DNA of 64,000 nt from Neptunomonas qingdaonensis (GTDB lineage Bacteria > Pseudomonadota > Gammaproteobacteria > Pseudomonadales > Balneatricaceae), in NCBI RefSeq assembly GCF_900113275.1, contig NZ_FOOU01000006.1:1-64000 (forward strand), given 5' to 3'. Every line of letters begins with the position of its first letter. The first letter of the stretch is position 1. A program made the translations under genes and the position numbers. Below, one piece after another: positions 44,618 through 52,919 of this stretch. Below the pieces are notes generated by a model. The model was given only the letters and a program-made list of their open reading frames with translations. It made no database searches and was not told the DNA's origin.

Positions 44618-45082
44618 ATGAATAATTTACTTCACTATAAAAAAGCATGCGGTTCGGTTATTGCAGCCATGTTGATGATTGTTTCTCTACATGCCAGCGC
44701 AAAGCCACCCATTTACACGACTTTTTTTAGTGACCTGGCCGTGGCCGGTTACGATACAGTGGCTTATTTTACCGAACACAAGCCAGTAAAAGGCAATAAA
44801 CGTTTTGTCACAGAATACAAAGGGGCTGAATGGCGTTTTAAGAGTGCTGATAATTTAGCAATGTTTAAAGCTGACCCTGAAAAATACTCGCCGCAATACG
44901 GCGGCTATTGTGCATGGGCGGTCGCGATGAATGATACGGCGAAAGGCGACCCGCATCAGTGGACCGTTCACGATGGCAAACTTTACCTTAACTACGATAC
45001 AGACATACAAGCTAAATGGTTAAAAGATAAAGAAGGCTTTATCAACTCTGCTGACAAAAACTGGCCGGGTGTTATCCAATAA
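44618..45082 (+). CDS. YHS domain protein with signal peptide (operon gene 1)
   Basis: 154 residues. Signal peptide is KACGSVIAAMLMIVSLHASA. The YHS-type domain has VAGYDTVAYFTEHKPVKG, WRFKSADNLAMFKADPEKY and PQYGGYCAWAVA. The Tyr-His-Ser-type domain is linked to metal-containing proteins, although the exact YHS tripeptide is replaced. Exported, with a second homolog at 61498. First gene of a seven-gene plus-strand operon. Confidence 0.82.
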   Translation: MNNLLHYKKACGSVIAAMLMIVSLHASAKPPIYTTFFSDLAVAGYDTVAYFTEHKPVKGNKRFVTEYKGAEWRFKSADNLAMFKADPEKYSPQYGGYCAWAVAMNDTAKGDPHQWTVHDGKLYLNYDTDIQAKWLKDKEGFINSADKNWPGVIQ

Positions 45083-45145
45083 TTTAACTTTTAAGTAAAC
45101 CCTTAATTTAATTCATAAAATTAATAATAATCTTAAGGATCGAGC

Positions 45146-45667
45146 ATGAAGCCCCGAATTATCTCAATATTTAGCTGGGTCGTGGTTGCCTGGACATGTA
45201 AAGTTTTTTTGAGCTCACTTCCTTATAAGTTTTCCGGACACCCGGATACCCAGCATATATTTTCAACGATTGGCGCCTGGATGAGCAGTACCCTTTCCAA
45301 TGGGTTAGGTATCTGGTTTGCTGAATACGCTGCCTATGCTGTCGGCAGTGCCGAACTGCTGGTTTCCATTTTTTTACTGCTGCCTATTGTCTTCTTCCTC
45401 CTTAAAAAACTAAATATTATCGGCCATGCACCAGAACGTGCGCTGATTCATAGCATTGGTGGCATACTAGCCGCTGGCATTATGACAGGCGCTGCTTTTT
45501 TTCACCTGGCAACACCCTTGGGTATCGTAGTGCTGCACAACGGCCAAAGTGATCATGGTTCATTATTTTATGCCGCTCTATCAATAGCAGTACTGGGTAT
45601 AATCATGGCTTTGGTAAACTTCACACATTTGCGCTCAAAGCACGCCAATGTAAATACCACCTTGTAA
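45146..45667 (+). CDS. DoxX-like membrane protein (operon gene 2)
   Basis: 173 residues with four predicted membrane helices (about 8-24, 62-84, 96-118 and 138-160). KVFLSSLPYKFSGHPDTQHIFSTIGAWM is typical of the DoxX/DoxD group. These integral membrane proteins are often linked with redox or thiol chemistry. It follows the YHS gene by 63 nt and precedes the first ATP-grasp gene by 20 nt. The pairing with YHS proteins is seen in other marine bacteria as far as recalled. Confidence 0.7.
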   Translation: MKPRIISIFSWVVVAWTCKVFLSSLPYKFSGHPDTQHIFSTIGAWMSSTLSNGLGIWFAEYAAYAVGSAELLVSIFLLLPIVFFLLKKLNIIGHAPERALIHSIGGILAAGIMTGAAFFHLATPLGIVVLHNGQSDHGSLFYAALSIAVLGIIMALVNFTHLRSKHANVNTTL

Positions 45668-45687
45668 TTTTTGACGACCTGATATTT

Positions 45688-46509
45688 ATGATGATTCGAA
45701 TACTGCTGGTAAGCTCATATATAGTGTCGTGTATCAGACTGGGAGTCATGCCGTGGCGTTACTTTCAGTTGAACGCAGGCTATTTCAATAAAAGTAAAGG
45801 CATCTATTCGAAGCAGGATATCAATGATCTTATCCCTGATAAATGGCGCTTAAATCAACAAATTGATAGTCATGATTTTCAGCCTGATAGCTACCCTGTA
45901 TTTGTAAAACCAGAATGGGGGCAGAACTCGAAAGGCATTCAGCGAGCCGATAATTTTGCAGAGCTTGAATGTATCCGTGCACAGCGCAGTCGCGCTCCTG
46001 TCCACTACCTTATTCAGGACGCGGCGAAAGGTAAGATTGAGTTTGAAATATTCGTCATCCCATCTGCCACATCACCCGATCAGTATGCGATGCTATCAGT
46101 GACACAGGTGATTAATCACAGTGGTGACCCCTTCCCTATCAACGGCATTTACAACCAGCAAACTGCATACCTGGATATTACCCCTCAGCTTACCAACGAA
46201 AACATGGATGCCTTATGGGGGTATATCAAAACCATAGGTGGGTTCAGGATTTCCCGTTTTGGCGTGCGTGCAGATTCGATAGAGTCTCTGCTGGCCGGTG
46301 AATTCAAGGTAATTGAAATCAACTTATTTGTCCCCATGCCTTTAGTGCTATTGAGCTATAACACAGCAACTACCCGCAAGTTGAATTTAGCCATCCAATG
46401 CACTTGGTTACTTGCCAGAATAACGAAAACTATACCCAACCAACAGAATGAGCCGCTTATATTCTTAAAAAAACTTGGCTTTATTCAACGCACCAAGCGC
46501 ATAGACTAG
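45688..46509 (+). CDS. ATP-grasp ligase-like protein A (operon gene 3)
   Basis: 273 residues. The ATP-grasp core is visible: YPVFVKPEWGQNSKGIQ (phosphate-binding and Lys strand, about 69-85) and HYLIQDAAKGKIEFEIFV (hinge and Glu). ISRFGVRADSIESL and FKVIEINLFVPMPL (metal-binding E-x-N, about 209-222) follow. The N-terminal 30 residues are hydrophobic and may lie at the membrane. It probably ligates a carboxylate to an amine with ATP. The substrate is unknown. Nine nt separate it from the second ATP-grasp gene. Confidence 0.7.
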   Translation: MMIRILLVSSYIVSCIRLGVMPWRYFQLNAGYFNKSKGIYSKQDINDLIPDKWRLNQQIDSHDFQPDSYPVFVKPEWGQNSKGIQRADNFAELECIRAQRSRAPVHYLIQDAAKGKIEFEIFVIPSATSPDQYAMLSVTQVINHSGDPFPINGIYNQQTAYLDITPQLTNENMDALWGYIKTIGGFRISRFGVRADSIESLLAGEFKVIEINLFVPMPLVLLSYNTATTRKLNLAIQCTWLLARITKTIPNQQNEPLIFLKKLGFIQRTKRID

Positions 46510-46518
46510 GCACTATCA

Positions 46519-47427
46519 ATGAAAGATATCAAAAAAATTATTTACAGCTGGATCAGCCAGCGTTATATGAATGGTTGCAGCAGCTACAATAATCTTGAAG
46601 TGAGAAAAAGCTGCCGTTCTAAAGAACAAGCCCGGGCGGTTTTTAACCAGGGTAATGTTCCGCATGCAAAAGGGCTTATTTTCTTAAATCCACTCAGTGC
46701 ACATCGATTTGCAAAACAGCACGGTTTTCCTTTGGTCATAAAACCCAATGTCAGCGGATATTCCAGAGGAAGCTATTTTCCGATTAATAATTTTTTTGAA
46801 TTATGGAAAGCCATATTGTTAGCCAAAATATGGTGGCCAACGACAGTAGTAGAACAATATCTAAAAGGCTCTAACTACCGCGTAGTCGCTATTAAAGGTG
46901 AGCTGATGTCGGTGATTGAAAGATACCCTCCCACAGTAACAGGCGATGGAACCCGGAGTATCAGCGAGCTGATTGATGAAGAAAACCAGATCCGCAAAAA
47001 GATGCACCTGCATCCATGCATCTACCCGATACAAAAAAACGAACAGACCATCAATTTCCTGAAAAAACGCAACTACACGCTGGACACAATTCCCGCTAAA
47101 GATGAAGACGTCATACTCTTTTATCGCATCTCCCTGGCACCTGGCGGAACGGTCAGGACAATAGATAAAGAGACGATTCCAGAGATCAACAAACAGTTAT
47201 TTCTGGATGTCCTGGATATGTTCGATGCCAACATACTAGGCATTGACGTGATTTTCGAAAAAGGGATCGAGCACTCTTACAAAGACCAAAAATGTATCTT
47301 CCTTGAAGTGAACTCCCGCCCTTACCTGAAAATGCATGATTATCCTCGTTACGGTGAGAAAGAAGATCTTTCGCCCTATTTTGACAAGCTGAACCAACTC
47401 GATATAAGCAACGCAGATACCTTTTAA
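46519..47427 (+). CDS. ATP-grasp ligase B, cyanophycin-synthetase-like domain (operon gene 4)
   Basis: 302 residues. HGFPLVIKPNVSGYSRGSYF (lid and Lys), VVEQYLKGSNYRVVAIKGELMS (hinge), ERYPPTVTGDGTRSISELIDEEN (as in cyanophycin synthetase and GshAB), and NILGIDVIFEKG...FLEVNSRPYLKMHDYP (metal-binding end). It probably forms an amide or peptide bond on a small molecule. The last codon overlaps the MFS start by one nt (TAATG). Paired ligases suggest stepwise assembly of a peptide-like metabolite. Confidence 0.75.
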   Translation: MKDIKKIIYSWISQRYMNGCSSYNNLEVRKSCRSKEQARAVFNQGNVPHAKGLIFLNPLSAHRFAKQHGFPLVIKPNVSGYSRGSYFPINNFFELWKAILLAKIWWPTTVVEQYLKGSNYRVVAIKGELMSVIERYPPTVTGDGTRSISELIDEENQIRKKMHLHPCIYPIQKNEQTINFLKKRNYTLDTIPAKDEDVILFYRISLAPGGTVRTIDKETIPEINKQLFLDVLDMFDANILGIDVIFEKGIEHSYKDQKCIFLEVNSRPYLKMHDYPRYGEKEDLSPYFDKLNQLDISNADTF

Positions 47428-48740
47428 TGAAAACTGTTTCAGCCTCTTTCTTTCAGTTTGCAGGTGTCCATTCTTTTCTGATTGGGATGCTACCCTTTTT
47501 CATACCGGTGCTTTTATTGCAGCGTGGTGAGTCCATACAAGGCATAGCCCTGTTTATTGGACTAACGGGATTAGGGTTTATTTTTTCGCTAAAAATATGG
47601 GAAAAACTTTACAAGCAGCAAAACTGGCGCCTAATCATCGGCACTTCTTTTATTGCTGAGTTGTTGCTGGTAATCGCTTTATTATTTTCAGACAATTACT
47701 GGCTGCTGATTCTATCTGCGCTTCTCAATGGTGCCTATAACTGTTTTTACTGGAGCACTCAGCGGGTGCTCTTCAGCACAATGACGGCGCCTGTATCTGC
47801 TTCGGCACTTACACCTGCAACGACAACGAAAACGCCAGAAAAAACTCTTCATTTAACAGCCACTCAGACGGGAAGGCAATTTGGTAATTTCCAGATCTTA
47901 GTCGTGGTACTACTAAAACTCGGAATTATTATCGGCGCCTTCCTGCTTGAAAAAGAGGCACTTGGGCTCTTATTGATTGCCAGTACACTGATCACTTTTA
48001 GCGCTATTATGTGGTTTTGTCGGCCCGTAAAAACGCGTTCATTCGCCGTTTCTAATAGCATCATGCTGACGGGGGCTAACAGTAACCCGGCCTCCAACAC
48101 CCCTCTATTTCGCTTCAAAGATAAGAAAAACTCTGCTGTGGTGTTTTACCTGGACGGTATATTCCTTTTCCTGGAAAGCTATTTTTGGGTAATTTCACTG
48201 TTTCTGATTGCCCGGCAAAGCATCAAAGAGTTAGGAATTATTATTGTATTATTGACCGTCTTTTTATCCCTCATTTTTTACCTGTTAAAAAACAGGATTG
48301 ATAGTCTTGATAGCAATACGGTCTATATCAGTGCCGTGATATTGTATGCGTCGTCATGGGTATTGAGAAGTGTACTCAACCCGGAATTACCGGACGCCCT
48401 GATCTACCCGGCTATCTTATTGATCGCTTTTTTAACGACCTTCTTCCGCTTAAGTTTCAATAAGCGTTTTTTTGATCATGCTAAAGAGCATAATCCGCTG
48501 CAATACTTGCTGATTAAAAGCTATTTATCACAATTGGGGATCGTCATTTTTTATAGCGGTGTTGCACTACTGGCAGCTTATTTTTCAGATATGCAAGCGT
48601 CATTATCCATGCTTTATCTGCTACTCACCCCTGTAGCTTTGATCTACCTTGTCTATACGAACCCCACAGAACCTGCTCCTGTCACGGCACTGGTATCGAA
48701 CACCGCAACGGCGAGTCGACTAAAAACATCCATAACATAA
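47427..48740 (+). CDS. MFS-type transporter (operon gene 5)
   Basis: 437 residues with about 11-12 membrane helices, beginning FFQFAGVHSFLIGMLPFFIPVLLL. A hydrophilic insert of about 25 residues (residues about 125-145, SALTPATTTKTPEKTLHLTATQ) follows YWSTQRVLF. The last hydrophilic tail is Thr/Ala-rich. Start overlaps the ATP-grasp stop. Likely exports the product of the two ligases or imports a precursor. Family placement within MFS is loose, since the usual GxxxDRxGRR loop is replaced by KIWEKLYKQQNWR. Confidence 0.75.
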   Translation: MKTVSASFFQFAGVHSFLIGMLPFFIPVLLLQRGESIQGIALFIGLTGLGFIFSLKIWEKLYKQQNWRLIIGTSFIAELLLVIALLFSDNYWLLILSALLNGAYNCFYWSTQRVLFSTMTAPVSASALTPATTTKTPEKTLHLTATQTGRQFGNFQILVVVLLKLGIIIGAFLLEKEALGLLLIASTLITFSAIMWFCRPVKTRSFAVSNSIMLTGANSNPASNTPLFRFKDKKNSAVVFYLDGIFLFLESYFWVISLFLIARQSIKELGIIIVLLTVFLSLIFYLLKNRIDSLDSNTVYISAVILYASSWVLRSVLNPELPDALIYPAILLIAFLTTFFRLSFNKRFFDHAKEHNPLQYLLIKSYLSQLGIVIFYSGVALLAAYFSDMQASLSMLYLLLTPVALIYLVYTNPTEPAPVTALVSNTATASRLKTSIT

Positions 48741-48783
48741 GTTTAAAAAATTTTTCAAACTAAGCTGACCGGTACAGAAAAAT

Positions 48784-49329
48784 ATGCAAAAAGTAATAGA
48801 CAGTAGTCTTGAGGTATTCGATCAGCTCATCAGTTTCATTGACAGTATCGATGATGATATCTATCAAACACATTCACGCCCTTTATTTGACAGCAATATT
48901 GGTCAGCATTTGCGCCATATTCTGGATATTTACCAGGCTCTTATTAGAAACAAACAGGACACCATTATTGATTATGATATTCGTCTACGCGGTATTCCGC
49001 TTGAAAGCAATAGACGTGACGCTATCATCACGCTCAACACTATCCGCCAATGGCTAACGCAGTTAACACCAGACGATATGAACCGCTCCGTGAGTATTAG
49101 TACAGAGGTCGCCATCTCTGAAAAGCACAGTGCGATATTTCAAACCTCATTTGGACGCGAACTGTTCTTTGCCTCAAATCACACTATCCACCACTTAGCA
49201 CTCATGGTGACATTAGCAAAAGTATTAGGTTGGCGGGCCATTAACGACTATGGTGTCGCTCCGGCAACGGCTACCTATCTAAGAGAGCAGCAATCAGCAC
49301 AAAATCAGCACGACGGCGTAAACCAGTAA
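48784..49329 (+). CDS. DinB-like four-helix protein (operon gene 6)
   Basis: 181 residues. SNIGQHLRHILDIYQALI (first His region), then FASNHTIHHLALMVTLAK (H-x3-H), as in DinB/YfiT metal-binding four-helix bundles, many of which are thiol-dependent transferases. Cytoplasmic. It follows the MFS gene by 43 nt. In this context it could be a thiol transferase or hydrolase acting on the operon's metabolite; inference. Confidence 0.75.
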   Translation: MQKVIDSSLEVFDQLISFIDSIDDDIYQTHSRPLFDSNIGQHLRHILDIYQALIRNKQDTIIDYDIRLRGIPLESNRRDAIITLNTIRQWLTQLTPDDMNRSVSISTEVAISEKHSAIFQTSFGRELFFASNHTIHHLALMVTLAKVLGWRAINDYGVAPATATYLREQQSAQNQHDGVNQ

Positions 49330-49440
49330 TTTTCAGTTTTAATTCATTTACAAATATTATGCTTAAAATAGTAGTCTGTTAATCAGAGCTATACTTAACA
49401 AGCATCTCATTTGTAATCTAACAATACGGGGAATAATAAT

Positions 49441-49962
49441 ATGAAACCCAAAAGCATCATAAAATCAGGCATAATCTTATCAATTAGTGGTGTGATCGTA
49501 GCATGTGCGTCAGCGCCTAATTATTCAGGAAATACAGACAGCCGTTGGGCTAACTTCAAAAACTGGACAAAAATCACTGAGAACCGAACGAGTACCGGTG
49601 ATCCTACCGGATTGGTTAGCGGCGTGCATAAAGGTCGTGACGGCTATCGGGATGTTTATGTTAACGATACTGGATTGGCGACCATTCAAGGAACCGCGCC
49701 CTATAACTACCCTGCCGGAACGGTTATCGTTAAAGAACAATTTGATGATCTGGCGGCCTTCAAAGCGCAAAAACCAACAGATTTGACGATCATGGTTAAG
49801 CTAAGAGATTCAACCTCTCCCGATGCAAAGAACTGGGGTTGGGTTGCTGGATATAATGAGAAACTCGAGGAAAGTAATGCTTTTTGTAGTGGTTGTCACT
49901 CAGTCGCAGCACAGAATGATTTTGTTTTCACGAATGAAGATTTTCTGAAAAAGCATCATTAA
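49441..49962 (+). CDS. cytochrome P460-family lipoprotein (operon gene 7)
   Basis: 173 residues. The signal sequence ends in a lipobox (GVIVAC-A, Cys about 21). A P460-type beta domain follows, with PAGTVIVKEQFDD, KLRDSTSPDAKNWGWVAGY, and one haem-binding CSGCH (C149-H153). Cytochrome P460 proteins oxidise hydroxylamine or NO, or serve other redox roles. It would be anchored at the outer or inner membrane facing the periplasm. 111 nt separate it from the DinB gene, so it may also have its own promoter. Confidence 0.82.
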   Translation: MKPKSIIKSGIILSISGVIVACASAPNYSGNTDSRWANFKNWTKITENRTSTGDPTGLVSGVHKGRDGYRDVYVNDTGLATIQGTAPYNYPAGTVIVKEQFDDLAAFKAQKPTDLTIMVKLRDSTSPDAKNWGWVAGYNEKLEESNAFCSGCHSVAAQNDFVFTNEDFLKKHH

Positions 49963-50020
49963 TACACATTTAATCTTGAATAGATAAAGATCTACGAGGC
50001 ATTCTTATCAGAGGAAAAAT

Positions 50021-50069
50021 ACCCCTTATATTTAAAACGCTTATTTAGCAGCGTTTAAACACAAGGGGT
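50021..50069. terminator. long imperfect hairpin between convergent genes
   Basis: ACCCCTTATATTTAAAACGC (50021-50040) pairs with GCGTTTAAACACAAGGGGT (50051-50069) around TTATTTAGCA. It separates the P460 and SHOCT genes. Confidence 0.65.
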
Positions 50070-50107
50070 AATATATTGATTATATTAACAAGTTAAATAA
50101 AAAAATC

Positions 50108-50902
50108 TTATAGCCTGTTTAATAAATCAGTTTTCTTGGTATTATATTCGTCATCTGTTAACGCCCCAGCATCACGCAACTGAGACAGCTTTTCGATCAG
50201 CTGTATAATTTCATTACTTGATGATGAATTCAGATTCATGCTCCCTGAGGTTGATGGCGCCGATGGCGTATTCAAATTTTGTTTAACTGGCTCAGGCGTA
50301 TTTACCGGAGGCAGAGGCTCAAGGAAGTTTGTCTGCGGTGCAGGCGCTGGTGAAAAACCCGGACCTGAAACAATAGGAAGACTAGATACTGAAATAGTAC
50401 CGTACTGGCTACTAAACGTAAGCGATGTATTGCCGCCCTGCTGCTGACTTACACCACTGATATTATTATCGAGTGTGTCGTAAACGGTAACCTGACCATT
50501 AATGTCAACCGCAAGTCTGTTAGGAAAAATAGCGTATCGAAGATTATTCTGAGCGCCGCTGCTAAAGGGAACGCCTAAATCTGAAGGCCACCATTGGTTG
50601 CTGCCTCTTGTGCCAGCAGGAGCCTTAGGAAAGACTTCCATATTAGCCAATGCATTCGCAAGCTCATTACATAAATTGTCGACGGTGTTTTTCAAACCAT
50701 TATTAAACATATCGCCAACCATGGTCATACCGCCTCTCATCCATTGACCTGAACCACCGAGTTCCGGACAATTAAACTGAGCCATAGAACCGCCACCATT
50801 ATTAACTGCGATCAGCATATTAATAACAGAATCAGTGCTGAGGTTATATCGGGAAGCGATATCATTGACAAGATTTTGGCCTGCGGGGGTAAGTTGTTGC
50901 AT
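50108..50902 (-). CDS. SHOCT-domain protein
   Basis: 264 residues. The C-terminal 30 residues read QLIEKLSQLRDAGALTDDEYNTKKTDLLNRL, a SHOCT oligomerisation motif. The N-terminus is helical (LTPAGQNLVNDIASRYNLSTDSVINML), followed by a Gly-rich part, a beta-rich middle and a Pro/Ser-rich linker (about 185-225). There is no signal peptide. Related proteins are found in many marine bacteria, but the role is unknown. Confidence 0.75.
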   Translation of the reverse strand: MQQLTPAGQNLVNDIASRYNLSTDSVINMLIAVNNGGGSMAQFNCPELGGSGQWMRGGMTMVGDMFNNGLKNTVDNLCNELANALANMEVFPKAPAGTRGSNQWWPSDLGVPFSSGAQNNLRYAIFPNRLAVDINGQVTVYDTLDNNISGVSQQQGGNTSLTFSSQYGTISVSSLPIVSGPGFSPAPAPQTNFLEPLPPVNTPEPVKQNLNTPSAPSTSGSMNLNSSSSNEIIQLIEKLSQLRDAGALTDDEYNTKKTDLLNRL

Positions 50903-51071
50903 GGTACTCTCTCTTTAAGCTTTGTAAGCTCTATAAAATGTGTTTCAGTTATGGAGTACTGTCCTATCGTGGCAGGTGAAATACGTTTAGCGTTGGTGAA
51001 GCTGAGCGTAAAGCGCGATATATTAATATCTACAATGTCCAATGAAGGTGAATTATAGCATACTAAAGAAC

Positions 51072-51116
51072 AATAAAGCCGTCATATTATATAATCAATA
51101 TTATGACGGCTTTATT
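51072..51116 (-). terminator. 15-bp perfect stem after the ParA-like gene
   Basis: AATAAAGCCGTCATA (51072-51086) and TATGACGGCTTTATT (51102-51116) are exact complements with a 15-nt loop. It sits 40 nt after the ParA-like stop on the minus strand and upstream of the SHOCT gene. Confidence 0.75.
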
Positions 51117-51156
51117 AAGCACCCCGTTTACTTTTTTACTGCATTTTTTTCATAAT

Positions 51157-51867
51157 TTATTTTTTTACAGCTTTAAATATACAATCCATCATATGGTAGG
51201 ATTTTTTCAGCCAGACTTTAGTTCTTTGTCTTTCCATTAAACTTAAGTGCATAATACCATTGCCTTTTATATTACTGGCTCCCCAGAAACTAAAGCTTAA
51301 CTTATCTATTTTTCTCATGGTTTCCTGGTGCAAACCAGGTAACACTGCTTGCTGAAGATTTATTTTTTTCGTGCTGCCCGTATGTTTTTCAAGTACCGAA
51401 TCAATCGCAGAAAAATTACCGCCTCGACCTTGGTTTTTTACGACAACGAAATCAAGTGAATTATTATATTTATGTAAAAAATTATCCAGCAGATTAGCCG
51501 AATCTAATCCGTCATCAACAACATACCAGTAAACGATAGAAACCTTCATCTCTTCACACATGTCTAACACGTCATTTTCTCCAATCCATCGATCGAGAAA
51601 ACGCTCACTCTGGGCAGGAAGATCAACGATTACGTGCCCATCCGTCTCCAGTGCCAGTTCCATAATTTTATCTGTACTTTCAAAGACATCTAAATCTACA
51701 GGCTGGGTAAAATCCGGATAGAAACGCGACAATGTTGCATGTGACTGGTCAGCATCGAAGCCGTTAAATGCCAACGCATTTTCCAGACTATACTGAGACA
51801 TAAGCCTGGACAAAACTGATTTACCCACACCACCTTTTTCGCCACCAATAAAATGAATCGTACTCAT
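51157..51867 (-). CDS. ParA/MinD-like P-loop ATPase, orphan
   Basis: 236 residues. It begins IHFIGGEKGGVGKSVLSRLM with the deviant Walker A of ParA/MinD proteins, then FNGFDADQSHATLSRF and HVIVDLPAQSERFLDRW (Walker B-like). No ParB, no parS-like repeats and no mobilisation genes lie next to it. It resembles MobD-type accessory ATPases. The gene stands alone between two terminators, so the chromosomal role is unknown. Confidence 0.75.
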   Translation of the reverse strand: MSTIHFIGGEKGGVGKSVLSRLMSQYSLENALAFNGFDADQSHATLSRFYPDFTQPVDLDVFESTDKIMELALETDGHVIVDLPAQSERFLDRWIGENDVLDMCEEMKVSIVYWYVVDDGLDSANLLDNFLHKYNNSLDFVVVKNQGRGGNFSAIDSVLEKHTGSTKKINLQQAVLPGLHQETMRKIDKLSFSFWGASNIKGNGIMHLSLMERQRTKVWLKKSYHMMDCIFKAVKK

Positions 51868-51986
51868 TAATAAACGTCCTGCTTAAAATAAAATCGTTTT
51901 CAAAAATAACTGGAGATAGACATTCCTATCTATTGTCCTTCCACAGCAGCATCACAGCGAATCATCGCTGCGACATGCTGTATGCA

Positions 51987-52919
51987 TTAACCACGAGTAT
52001 TCGATACCGGATTCGAAAATTTACTCGTTTCTATTCGGTTTACATCAACCGATACTTTTAATTTCTGGCTTTTCCCTCCATCAAAAAACACCCCTTTAAT
52101 AGGAGACACGTCACCATAGTCCCTCCCCCAGGCCGTTGTGATATGATGCTCCGCAGGCATATTATCATTGGTAGGATCAAATTCGAACCAGCCTTCACCG
52201 GGCGAAAAAACAGAGAACCATGCATGTGATGCATCACTACCCACTAGTTTAACTTCCCCAGGAGGCGGTAACGTTTCCAGATATCCACTGATGTAGCGAG
52301 CAGGAAACCCAAGTGAACGCAGACAGCCAATGGCAAGATGCGCGAAATCCTGACAAACGCCTCTTTTTTGCCGTAAGACTTCAGCCAATGGTGTAGCAAT
52401 ACTGGTAGACGCAGGGTCGTATGTAAATTCTTCGTAGATTCTGTGTGTCAATTCTCGCACGGCGGATAACAGAGGCCTGTCTCTGCTAAAGGAGGCTCGC
52501 GCATATTCACGCAGTGATGCTGAGGCACGTATCATCGGTGAGTCAAGAATAAATTCACGGGCTTCCAGCACAGCCATATCACGGCTTTGCTGCAGCGAAA
52601 CCAACGCTTCACCACAGGTAGTACCAAGGTCCAGATTTAAGTCCATTTCATGAGCGTATTTTGATTCATGTATGCGGATCTCCGTTTGGACATCAACGAT
52701 CAATTCACGATGCGGTTGCTCAAGTGAAAAGTAATAAGCCTGATTACCGAAGTAGTCAATACGCCGATGCCCCGTCGTCTGGAACGGAGTAACCTGCACC
52801 GTACTATTGAGACAACTTTGATAATCTGTATCTCTGAGTAACAGATGTGCGAGGTTATAACACAGCGATACCGGCTTTTGATATTCATAATGGGTGACAT
52901 GCCGAACAGTGTAAATCAT
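51987..52919 (-). CDS. transglutaminase-like protein, set 1
   Basis: 310 residues. N-terminal IYTVRHVTHYEYQKPVSLCYN is the bacterial transglutaminase N-domain. The catalytic core has KRGVCQDFAHLAIGCLRSLG (Cys), SDASHAWFSVFSPGEGWFEFDPTND (His and Asp). It is the last gene of the minus-strand cluster and overlaps the fused ATP-grasp/alpha-E gene by 4 nt. Such enzymes act as peptidases or amide-bond formers. In this gene context they are thought to process peptides made by the ATP-grasp partner. Confidence 0.88.
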   Translation of the reverse strand: MIYTVRHVTHYEYQKPVSLCYNLAHLLLRDTDYQSCLNSTVQVTPFQTTGHRRIDYFGNQAYYFSLEQPHRELIVDVQTEIRIHESKYAHEMDLNLDLGTTCGEALVSLQQSRDMAVLEAREFILDSPMIRASASLREYARASFSRDRPLLSAVRELTHRIYEEFTYDPASTSIATPLAEVLRQKRGVCQDFAHLAIGCLRSLGFPARYISGYLETLPPPGEVKLVGSDASHAWFSVFSPGEGWFEFDPTNDNMPAEHHITTAWGRDYGDVSPIKGVFFDGGKSQKLKVSVDVNRIETSKFSNPVSNTRG

